A DNA stretch of 9,329 nt from Clostridia bacterium (GTDB lineage Bacteria > Bacillota > Clostridia > Oscillospirales > CAG-272): positions 1 through 9,329 of the forward strand of contig JAFOAB010000165.1 of NCBI GenBank assembly GCA_017382555.1, written 5' to 3'. The notes beneath the pieces are model-generated. The model did no database searches, had not been told where the DNA came from, and was given only the letters and a program-made list of their open reading frames with translations. Position numbers and translations under genes: made by a program. Shown one piece after another: positions 1 to 5,479 of this stretch. Position 1 is the first letter of the stretch, and each line of letters begins with the position of its first letter.

Positions 1-905
1 GCGTTCTCGCAATGGCGCTTCATTCTTACGTGCAGGCTTTCAAGTCCCAAATTAAGGATAAACGCGTTCTGCGGGGACTGAATGGAGCCGAGGTCGCGCA
101 TAAGCTGTGCGGTTGCCTTGGTGATGTACGCACCCTCAAGGCCGAAGCGCTCTGTGTAGGTAACGCCGTGATAGCTTGCATCGGGCGTGCAAAGTCCGGG
201 GAACTTGTCGGGATACTTGGTCCAGTCAAACTTACCGGAATCTACGATGCATCCGCCAACGCCTGATGCATGGCCGTCCATGTATTTTGTTGTGGAGTGG
301 ATAACGATATCCGCGCCCCACTCAATGGGTCTGCAGTTGATGGGAGTTGCAAAGGTGTTATCAACGATAAGCGGAACACCGTGGCTGTGCGCCATACTTG
401 CAAATCTTTCGATATCAAGAACGGTAAGTGCGGGGTTTACGATGGTCTCTGCAAATACCGCCTTGGTATTCTCGCGGAATGCAGCGTTGAACTCCTCGTC
501 CGTGCATTCAGGGGAAATGAAGGTGAAGTCGATTCCCATGCGCTTCATCGTAACGGCGAAAAGATTGTAGGTACCGCCGTAGATGCAGGAGGATGCAACA
601 ACGTGATCTCCGCAGGATGCGATGTTGAATACGGAGTAGAAGCTTGCCGCCTGGCCGGAGGAGGTGAGCATTGCGGCGCTACCGCCCTCAAGCTCGCAGA
701 TCTTTGCGGCAGCATAATCGTTTGTTGGGTTCTGGAGACGGGAATAGAAGTAACCGCTTGCCTCAAGGTCAAACAGCTTTGCCATATCCTCGCTTGTGTC
801 GTACTTGAAGGTCGTGCTCTGAATGATCGGTACCTGACGGGGCTCTCCGTTGCCGGGAACGTAGCCGCCCTGCACGCATTTTGTTTCAATTTTCGTGTTT
901 GCCAT
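1..905 (-). CDS. metY: O-acetylhomoserine sulfhydrylase (MetY-type), 5' part of gene, truncated by the window edge
   Basis: This is a PLP-dependent enzyme of the Cys/Met metabolism family. Such enzymes convert O-acetylhomoserine plus sulfide to homocysteine in the cytoplasm, the direct-sulfhydrylation route to methionine. The first 301 codons are present; family members are about 430 residues, so roughly the last 125 lie beyond the left edge. Visible landmarks are YSRLQNPT at about 54-61, SSGQAA at 82-87 (cofactor phosphate region), VDNTFATP at 181-188, and HSTTKY at 203-208 with the Schiff-base lysine K207. The region after K207 (SGVGGCIVDSGKFDW, then an FPGLCTPD segment) is longer than in cystathionine synthases and lyases, which favours MetY over MetB or MetC. 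The start is fixed by AAAGGAGA (910-917) at good spacing. The gene follows a strong terminator hairpin (937-960), so expression probably depends on readthrough or attenuation. The family call is firm; the exact sulfur donor is inferred. Confidence 0.94.
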   Translation of the reverse strand, partial: MANTKIETKCVQGGYVPGNGEPRQVPIIQSTTFKYDTSEDMAKLFDLEASGYFYSRLQNPTNDYAAAKICELEGGSAAMLTSSGQAASFYSVFNIASCGDHVVASSCIYGGTYNLFAVTMKRMGIDFTFISPECTDEEFNAAFRENTKAVFAETIVNPALTVLDIERFASMAHSHGVPLIVDNTFATPINCRPIEWGADIVIHSTTKYMDGHASGVGGCIVDSGKFDWTKYPDKFPGLCTPDASYHGVTYTERFGLEGAYITKATAQLMRDLGSIQSPQNAFILNLGLESLHVRMKRHCEN

Positions 906-909
906 AATA

Positions 910-917
910 TCTCCTTT
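910..917 (-). promoter_or_regulatory. Ribosome binding site of metY
   Basis: The minus-strand sequence AAAGGAGA lies four bases before the metY ATG (903-905), with the GGAG core seven bases before it. It fixes the start codon. It lies just beyond the U-tract of the 937-960 hairpin, so translation of metY needs transcription to pass the terminator. Confidence 0.8.
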
Positions 918-918
918 G

Positions 919-960
919 GCTCAAATAAAAACTAAAACGGTTTTGCCAAAGCAAAACCGT
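919..960 (-). terminator. Rho-independent terminator or attenuator ahead of metY
   Basis: On the minus strand a perfect 10-bp stem (ACGGTTTTGC, loop TTTG, GCAAAACCGT; stem arms 951-960 and 937-946) is followed at once by a T-rich tract, TTTTAGTTTTTATTTG. It lies 31 bases before the metY start and 29 bases after the stop of the small ORF at 990-1226. It can therefore end the small-ORF transcript, or act as an attenuator for metY, because no promoter is visible between the hairpin and metY. Confidence 0.85.
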
Positions 961-989
961 CAACTTACATTTTCGACTGTGTCGAGAAG

Positions 990-1226
990 TTATCGTTTGC
1001 TTGGCAGCGCGCAATTTACGCGCATTATAATGGCGGTAATAATTATTGCAAGCATAATTATTGCAAGGGGAATGGAAACCATAATTATTGCAATAAAGGC
1101 GCAAATAAACAAAACAGACATTGCACCTGCAATGTCTGCAAAAAGGCTTATAAGGGCAGAGAAAGAAGAAGGTGCAACGCGATTTGCATCTTTTGCTGTC
1201 CAGTTTGAACGGTGATTCAAAAGCAT
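990..1226 (-). CDS. Small Ile-rich putative membrane protein, 78 aa
   Basis: I do not recognise the family. The 78-residue product has a polar N-terminus (about 1-22) and then a very hydrophobic stretch (about 24-68), probably two membrane helices, ending in a short basic tail. The second half is built from a repeated IAIIM/LAIIM motif encoded by three copies of a 13-base repeat. Support for a real gene: a TAAGGAG ribosome binding site eight bases before the ATG, a consensus promoter immediately upstream (1258-1286), and a terminator 29 bases after the stop. It precedes metY on the same strand. It could be an independent small membrane protein or a translated leader controlling metY. Another ORF in an overlapping minus-strand frame (886-1104) lacks such signals. 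Amino-acid composition is low complexity, so homology searches may be uninformative. Confidence 0.6.
   Translation of the reverse strand: MLLNHRSNWTAKDANRVAPSSFSALISLFADIAGAMSVLFICAFIAIIMVSIPLAIIMLAIIITAIIMRVNCALPSKR
1024..1051 (-). promoter_or_regulatory. Candidate internal promoter for metY
   Basis: Within the small ORF, the minus strand carries TTGCAA (1046-1051) and a perfect TATAAT (1024-1029) separated by 16 bases. It would start transcription near 1017, upstream of the 937-960 hairpin, giving a leader of about 110 bases on metY. The sequence also encodes part of the small protein and is AT-rich, so chance similarity is possible. Confidence 0.4.
1039..1093 (-). repeat. Three in-frame copies of a 13-base direct repeat inside the small ORF
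   Basis: ATAATTATTGCAA (plus-strand reading) occurs at 1039-1051, 1054-1066 and 1081-1093. The copies start 15 and 27 bases apart, both multiples of three, so each encodes the same hydrophobic LAII- or IAII-type residues on the minus strand. The simplest reading is a low-complexity transmembrane repeat; the copy nearest metY also supplies the -35 element of the candidate internal promoter. Confidence 0.8.
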
Positions 1227-1257
1227 AACACTTCTCCTTAACTAAAAATCCTTGAAT

Positions 1258-1286
1258 ATTATACTATGCCGCCTCTCAGTTGTCAA
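1258..1286 (-). promoter_or_regulatory. Consensus sigma-A promoter, minus strand
   Basis: The minus strand has TTGACA (1281-1286) and TATAAT (1258-1263) separated by exactly 17 bases, an exact match to the vegetative consensus. Transcription should start near 1251 and run through the small ORF (990-1226) toward metY. The -35 box lies two bases from the edge of the large inverted repeat at 1289-1325, a position suited to operator control. Confidence 0.85.
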
Positions 1287-1288
1287 GT

Positions 1289-1325
1289 ATTTATGCAATT
1301 TTGTTGCAAAGAAAATTGCATAAAT
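1289..1325. repeat. 37-bp dyad between divergent promoters, 14-bp perfect arms
   Basis: ATTTATGCAATTTT (1289-1302) and AAAATTGCATAAAT (1312-1325) are perfect inverted copies around a nine-base centre, GTTGCAAAG, which itself holds the palindrome TTGCAA. The dyad is upstream of both divergent start sites, so neither promoter transcribes it. It is AT-rich and has no adjacent converging genes, so a terminator role is unlikely. A DNA-level operator for a dimeric or tetrameric regulator fits best; the regulator is not in the window. Confidence 0.65.
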
Positions 1326-1360
1326 ATATATTGTAAAATGAAAAGCACAATGTCGGTCGG

Positions 1361-1389
1361 TTGACAATAATACGCGCGCGTGTTATAAT
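1361..1389 (+). promoter_or_regulatory. Consensus sigma-A promoter, plus strand operon
   Basis: TTGACA (1361-1366) and TATAAT (1384-1389) are separated by exactly 17 bases, a perfect consensus match. Transcription should begin near 1396, leaving a leader of about 77 bases before the CYTH gene. It is the only convincing plus-strand promoter I see before the run of genes to 7741. The spacer contains an alternating CGCGCGCG run. Confidence 0.88.
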
Positions 1390-1450
1390 ATGAAAAAACA
1401 AACAAAGCCCCTTCGCATTTCTGTATTTTGCTTTTGAATGTAAAGGGAAT

Positions 1451-1473
1451 TTTTGCAGGAAGGACTTGCAAAA
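1451..1473 (+). promoter_or_regulatory. Hairpin presenting the Shine-Dalgarno of the CYTH gene
   Basis: TTTTGCA (1451-1457) can pair with TGCAAAA (1467-1473), leaving a nine-base loop that holds the ribosome binding site GGAAGG (1458-1463). The 3' arm ends on the first base of the start codon. This supports the start at 1473 rather than the upstream ATG at 1428, which has no comparable site. The stem is short and AT-rich, so any effect on translation is speculative. Confidence 0.4.
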
Positions 1474-1961
1474 TGGAGATAGAAAGAAAGTTTTTGGTTG
1501 CGGCATTGCCTGACGTTTTGGGACTTGAATGTCGCAAAATAGAGCAGGGATACATCAGCCGTGACCCGGAAATACGCATTCGCAAAAAGGGCGAAAAGCA
1601 TTTTATAACCTTTAAGGGCAAGGGCGACCTTTCCCGAGCGGAAACGGAGATTGCGATTTCCGAAAAGGAATACGGTGAGCTTTGCGCTTTTGTTACCTCT
1701 TGCCGAGTTATCAAAAAGGCGAGATATGAGCTTAAGCTTGAAAACGGACTCATTGCGGAGCTTGACGAATATCACGATGCTCTTGCGGGCTTTTATGCCG
1801 TTGAGGTGGAGTTTGCAAGCGAGGAGGAGGCAAAGGCCTTTGTTCCTCCCGTCTGGTTTGGCAGAGAGCTTACGTATGAGGAAAGAGTGAAAAATATGAA
1901 TCTCGCTTACTTGACCGATCTTGAGCTTAAGGCGCTTATAGAAGAAATAAAGGGAGAATAA
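1473..1961 (+). CDS. CYTH-domain protein (triphosphate tunnel metalloenzyme family), 162 aa
   Basis: The protein is a single CYTH domain, the fold of class IV adenylate cyclases, thiamine triphosphatases and bacterial inorganic triphosphatases, which bind triphosphate and divalent metal inside a beta-tunnel. It begins with the signature ExExK motif (E2, E4, K6), followed by the paired arginines of EIRIRKKG (R35, R37), a lysine in FTFKGKG (about 46-52), acidic ETEI (57-60), and the acidic pairs AELDEY (95-100) and EVEF (111-114). The tail PVWFGRELTYEERVKNMNLA is typical of short standalone bacterial CYTH proteins. No CHAD domain is attached. I chose the ATG at 1473 because the family begins at MEIERKF and GGAAGG sits upstream. 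It is the first gene of the plus-strand run and its stop is one base from the next start. The substrate is unknown; tripolyphosphatase activity is the best guess from the family. Confidence 0.92.
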   Translation: MEIERKFLVAALPDVLGLECRKIEQGYISRDPEIRIRKKGEKHFITFKGKGDLSRAETEIAISEKEYGELCAFVTSCRVIKKARYELKLENGLIAELDEYHDALAGFYAVEVEFASEEEAKAFVPPVWFGRELTYEERVKNMNLAYLTDLELKALIEEIKGE

Positions 1962-1962
1962 A

Positions 1963-2463
1963 ATGTCGGTAATACTTATCGGTATGCCCTCCTGCGGCAA
2001 AAGCACGCTTGGTGTGCTTCTTGCAAAGCAGCTCGGCTACCGTTTTATAGATTCGGATCTGCTTATACAGGAGGCTGAGGGAAAGCTTCTTCACGAAATA
2101 ATTTCCGAGAGGGGAATTAACGAGTTCATAAATATAGAGGAGCGTGTAAATGCCGCAATTACGGAAACAAATGCTGTGATTTCCACCGGCGGAAGCGTTA
2201 TATACGGCGATAAGGCGATGCAAAATCTCAAATCGCTCGGTAAGGTAGTATACCTTGATCTTCCGTATAATGAAATGTGTGCGCGACTCGGTGATTATTC
2301 GCACCGCGGTGTTGTAATGCGTAAGGGTAATACCCTTGCCGATATGTACGCGGAAAGAAAGCCCCTGTATGAAAAATACGCCGACATCACCGTCCACGTT
2401 TGCAACGCATCACTTACGGAAAACATCGCCAAAATTGTCGCTGCTCTTAATTCCGAAGCATAA
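1963..2463 (+). CDS. Shikimate-kinase-like P-loop kinase, 166 aa
   Basis: Shikimate kinases phosphorylate the 3-hydroxyl of shikimate with ATP in the chorismate pathway, and this protein has that fold and length (about 165-175 aa). The Walker A loop is GMPSCGKST (7-15); FIDSD (28-32) matches the Mg/substrate aspartates; STGGS (74-78) matches the GG substrate loop; a lid arginine is at R115; and ERKPLYEKYAD (131-141) matches the C-terminal arginine region. However, where family members read FRDREE, this one reads FINIEE (55-60), so the shikimate-carboxylate arginine (Arg58 in E. coli AroK) is isoleucine, and the usual GGG is GGS. Shikimate may therefore not be the substrate, so I give no symbol. 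No other aromatic pathway gene is nearby. The start lies one base after the CYTH stop, with its ribosome binding site inside that gene, implying coupling. Confidence 0.8.
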   Translation: MSVILIGMPSCGKSTLGVLLAKQLGYRFIDSDLLIQEAEGKLLHEIISERGINEFINIEERVNAAITETNAVISTGGSVIYGDKAMQNLKSLGKVVYLDLPYNEMCARLGDYSHRGVVMRKGNTLADMYAERKPLYEKYADITVHVCNASLTENIAKIVAALNSEA

Positions 2464-2490
2464 CTATGCCGTTATGATCAACACATTCAG

Positions 2491-2500
2491 AGGAAAGGAG
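2491..2500 (+). promoter_or_regulatory. Strong ribosome binding site of the esterase-acyltransferase gene
   Basis: AGGAAAGGAG ends seven bases before the ATG at 2508 and fixes the start. The 44-base gap after the kinase gene also holds a short dyad, CATAAC/GTTATG, without a T-run, so it does not look like a terminator. The operon probably continues through it. Confidence 0.75.
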
Positions 2501-2507
2501 ATATCGA

Positions 2508-4742
2508 ATGCGCTACGCTAAAAAGCTTTTACGCACGCAGATGAGCTTGTTTAAGCCGATAATTGAAAAAAGCTCCCTTTCCACCGTGCGCAAGGGGCAG
2601 GATGCCATCGGCGCGCTGCTCGCAAGCTTCCAGAAAAGCGAAGTGGAGTACGAGGATTGCCGCGTTGCGGAGATGGAATGCTCCATGATTACACCGATAG
2701 ACGAGCTTTCCGCGGGCGTTATACTTTATCTCCACGGCGGTGGATATATATGCGGTAATCTTGCTTATGCCAAGGGCTTTGGCAGTGTGCTTGCGGCAAA
2801 ATGCGGTATCAAGGTGTTTTGCTGTGCTTACCGCCTTGCACCGGAGCATCCCTTCCCGACAGCACTTGAGGACTGCCTTGATGCGTACGGCCATCTCCTT
2901 TCAAATGGCTACGAGCCCTCGCAGATAATTATTTGCGGCGAAAGCGCGGGCGGAGGGCTTTGCTACGCGCTTTGCGATAAATTAAAGGAAAAGGGAAGAA
3001 GCCTGCCCGCGGGAATTATTGCCATTTCCCCGTGGACGGATCTCACGCAATCGGGTAAGTCCTACGTCGATAATTTGAAGATAGACGTTTCAATGACTCC
3101 CGAGCGTCTCAAATATTTTGCGGATTGCTATGTCTACGGCTCGGTAAACGACGGCAAAAACGTCTTTCCCCGTGTAAACGAGGATGCTGAGAATGACAGA
3201 ATCGTAAAAAGCAATCCGCGTATATCACCTCTTTTTGCGGAGCTTAACGGTATGCCTCCGTCCCTTATCTTCGTCGGCAGTGACGAGATAATGCTCGACG
3301 ATGCGGTAAGAATGCACGAGCGTTTGCTTGAAATCGGTGCGCAGAGCGAGCTTGTGGTTGCGCCCGGAATGTGGCACGGCTACGTGCTTTACTGCCTGAA
3401 GGAATTTGATTCGGATTTTGATAAAATATCCGATTTTATAAAGCGCAATATCTCCAGCCAGAAGAAGCTGCGCTGGCTTGCGCTTGACAATGCGGCAAAG
3501 ATTTTCCCCGCATCGATGAGCCGCAACTGGACTAATCTTTTCCGCCTTTCTGCAACGCTTGGGGAGGAGATTGACGTTTCCGTACTTAAAATTGCGCTGG
3601 ACGTAACCGTAAGGCGCTTCCCATCCATTGCCGTACGCGTGCGTCGCGGCCTTTTCTGGTATTATCTTGAGGAGGTGCCTCGCGCGCCCGAGATACTTGA
3701 GGAAAAACCGTATCCGCTTTCGCGTATGCCGTTTGACGATATAAGCAAATGCGCTTTCCGCGTAATAGCTTATGAAAAGCGAATTGCCGTGGAATTCTTC
3801 CACGCGTTAACCGACGGAAACGGTGGTCTTGTATTTTTGAAAACTCTCGTTTCCGAATATCTTTATCAAAAGCACGGTGTCAAGGTGCCCGTTGGCAACG
3901 GTGTGCTTGACCGCCTTGAAAAGCCTAATGATTACGAGCTTGAGGACAGCTTCCCGAAGTATGCGGGGCCTACACCCGCATCAAGAGCGGATTCCGATTC
4001 CTTCCGCATAAAGGGAAAGCGCGAGGTTGACGGCTTCCGCACCAATACAAGCTTTATTCTTGATGCCGAGACCGTTAAAAACGAAGCAAAAAAACGCGGT
4101 GTTACCGTTACCGCTTATCTTACCTCCGTTTTGATGTGCGCGGCTGTGCGTGTGCAGGAAAAGCGTGTTCTCAATAAAAAAAGATATTTGCCCGTCAAGG
4201 TCTGCGTGCCCGTGAATCTGCGAAACATTTTCCCGTCCCGCACGCTTCGCAACTTCGTTTTGTATGCAACACCGGGCATTGATCCCCGCCTCGGAGAATA
4301 CGGATTCGACGAGATATGCGAGATCGTTCACCATCAGATGAAGCTCCAAATTACGGAGAAGAATATGGCGGCTATGATAGCAACCAACGTAAACAGCGAA
4401 AAGCCGCTTGCAATGAAGCTTGTACCGCTGTTCATCAAGGATATCGTTATGAAGATGATATTTAATGCCGTAGGTGAGCGTAAGTCCTGCTTCAGCTTTT
4501 CAAATCTCGGTCTTGTCAATATGCCGGAGGAATTTATGCGCTACGTTGACAGGTTGGATTTTGTGCTTGGCTCACAGTCAAGTGCGCCGTATAACACCTC
4601 CGCTATAACCTATAACGGCAGGCTTGTGCTTAATATTATCAGAAATATAGCAGAGCCCGTTTTGGAATACGAGATATATCACGTGCTTCGCGAGCTTGGC
4701 ATTATGCCGACAGCGGAAAGCAACACAAGGGGAAAGGAGTAA
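2508..4742 (+). CDS. Esterase-acyltransferase fusion: HSL-type alpha/beta hydrolase plus condensation-like alcohol acyltransferase, 744 aa
   Basis: Two complete catalytic domains share one chain. Residues about 1-313 form a hormone-sensitive-lipase-type alpha/beta hydrolase: HGGG oxyanion motif (76-79), nucleophile elbow GESAGG with Ser146, APEHPFP (111-117), probable acid Asp259 in GSDE, and His290 in MWHGY. Residues about 318-735 resemble the alcohol O-acetyltransferase/condensation superfamily (CAT fold): the HALTDG motif gives the HxxxDG signature (H432, D436, G437), followed by PVNLRNIFPSRTLRNF (568-583) and SFSNLG (663-668). The domains meet with only a few residues of linker, with no signal peptide or clear membrane segment, so the protein should be cytoplasmic. 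Both active sites look intact. A coupled deacylation-reacylation or acyl transfer to an alcohol is inferred; the acyl donor and acceptor are unknown. The next gene starts two bases after the stop, with its ribosome binding site in this reading frame's end. Confidence 0.9.
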   Translation: MRYAKKLLRTQMSLFKPIIEKSSLSTVRKGQDAIGALLASFQKSEVEYEDCRVAEMECSMITPIDELSAGVILYLHGGGYICGNLAYAKGFGSVLAAKCGIKVFCCAYRLAPEHPFPTALEDCLDAYGHLLSNGYEPSQIIICGESAGGGLCYALCDKLKEKGRSLPAGIIAISPWTDLTQSGKSYVDNLKIDVSMTPERLKYFADCYVYGSVNDGKNVFPRVNEDAENDRIVKSNPRISPLFAELNGMPPSLIFVGSDEIMLDDAVRMHERLLEIGAQSELVVAPGMWHGYVLYCLKEFDSDFDKISDFIKRNISSQKKLRWLALDNAAKIFPASMSRNWTNLFRLSATLGEEIDVSVLKIALDVTVRRFPSIAVRVRRGLFWYYLEEVPRAPEILEEKPYPLSRMPFDDISKCAFRVIAYEKRIAVEFFHALTDGNGGLVFLKTLVSEYLYQKHGVKVPVGNGVLDRLEKPNDYELEDSFPKYAGPTPASRADSDSFRIKGKREVDGFRTNTSFILDAETVKNEAKKRGVTVTAYLTSVLMCAAVRVQEKRVLNKKRYLPVKVCVPVNLRNIFPSRTLRNFVLYATPGIDPRLGEYGFDEICEIVHHQMKLQITEKNMAAMIATNVNSEKPLAMKLVPLFIKDIVMKMIFNAVGERKSCFSFSNLGLVNMPEEFMRYVDRLDFVLGSQSSAPYNTSAITYNGRLVLNIIRNIAEPVLEYEIYHVLRELGIMPTAESNTRGKE

Positions 4743-4744
4743 TT

Positions 4745-5446
4745 ATGTATTGCGCTAATTGCGGCGTTAAGCTTGCGGACGGACAGAAGCTCTGCCCCGT
4801 ATGTAATACTAGGGCGTATCATCCCGATCTGCCGCGCTCTGACGCTTCGCCCTCATATCCCAATAAGGAATTCCAATCGGAAGAGTATAACCGCCGCGGA
4901 CTTTTGTTCGTTATCAGCATTTTGTGGTTTATTCCTTTTGCATTGCCCGTTATATTCGAGCTTTCGTGGCACGCAACCGTAACGTGGTCGGGTCTTGTTG
5001 CCGGTGGTGTACTGCTTGCTTACATTTTGGTTGTTTTGCCGCTTTGGTTTAAGCACGCACCGCCCATCATTTTCGTTGCAAGTGATTTTGCCGCTATTTT
5101 GCTTTATTTGCTGTATATAGACATTCAAAATCACGGGGGCAGATGGTTTCTAAGGTTTGCTTTCCCGGTTACGGGTGTGTTTGCTCTGATATGCTGTGCG
5201 GTGGTTACCCTCTGCTTCTATATTAGGCGCGGATATCTTTACATTTTCGGTGGAGCTTCCATCGCTCTCGGCGCTTGGACGGTGCTTATTGAGTTTCTGA
5301 TTTGGGTTGCATTTGGCGTTGTTTCGCCGGTCTTCTGGTCTGCTTGCTCCTTTGCATCGCTGTTTGTTATCGGTATGCTGCTGATCGTTATCGCGATGGT
5401 AAAGCCCCTTAAGGAATCACTAAAGAAAAAGTTCTTTTTAGGTTGA
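4745..5446 (+). CDS. Zinc-ribbon six-TM membrane protein, DUF6320-like, 233 aa
   Basis: The N-terminus is a rubredoxin-like zinc ribbon with CxxC pairs C3/C6 and C17/C20 (MYCANCG and LCPVC), followed by a short polar linker (about 24-50). The remainder is about six predicted membrane helices (roughly 52-72, 80-100, 106-126, 136-158, 165-190, 196-219), with a basic cytoplasmic tail. The architecture and wording match what I know as DUF6320, a family of unknown function, but I could not search. The ribosome binding site AAAGGAG (4733-4739) overlaps the end of the preceding gene, whose stop is two bases before this ATG, so translation is probably coupled. Its position suggests a membrane partner for the esterase-acyltransferase, for instance anchoring or substrate passage; that is inference. 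The ribbon may be structural rather than DNA-binding. Confidence 0.82.
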   Translation: MYCANCGVKLADGQKLCPVCNTRAYHPDLPRSDASPSYPNKEFQSEEYNRRGLLFVISILWFIPFALPVIFELSWHATVTWSGLVAGGVLLAYILVVLPLWFKHAPPIIFVASDFAAILLYLLYIDIQNHGGRWFLRFAFPVTGVFALICCAVVTLCFYIRRGYLYIFGGASIALGAWTVLIEFLIWVAFGVVSPVFWSACSFASLFVIGMLLIVIAMVKPLKESLKKKFFLG

Positions 5447-5479
5447 TTGATTTTAAATTCTTTGATCTCGGAGAGGGAT

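Noticed and set aside
270..935. Long plus-strand ORF of 221 codons
   Set aside because: It lies antisense to the well-conserved metY frame, has no ribosome binding site, and its translation resembles no family I know. It is a shadow of the real gene.
1039..1093. Three spaced 13-base repeats as a CRISPR array or iteron origin
   Set aside because: The copies are too short and too few for CRISPR, are spaced in multiples of three inside a small ORF, and have no cas or rep gene nearby. A coding repeat explains them.
906..1260. SAM riboswitch or T-box leader upstream of metY
   Set aside because: I looked on the minus strand for the conserved SAM-I core and for the T-box GGGTGGNACCGCG sequence and found neither; the region is largely taken up by a small ORF and one terminator hairpin.
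1428..1472. Upstream ATG for the CYTH gene adding 15 residues
   Set aside because: CYTH proteins begin at the MEIERKF motif, and the Shine-Dalgarno sequence at 1458-1463 serves the ATG at 1473.
1383..2006. Minus-strand ORF of 207 codons across the CYTH gene and the plus-strand promoter
   Set aside because: It runs opposite to a clear CYTH domain, lacks a ribosome binding site and has no recognisable motif.
5447..5479. TTG start extending the glycosyltransferase fusion by 11 residues
   Set aside because: The TTG touches the previous stop and has no good ribosome binding site, while the ATG at 5480 has GGAGAGGG at correct spacing and begins with the usual MKLKKILMVT-type start of GT4 enzymes.
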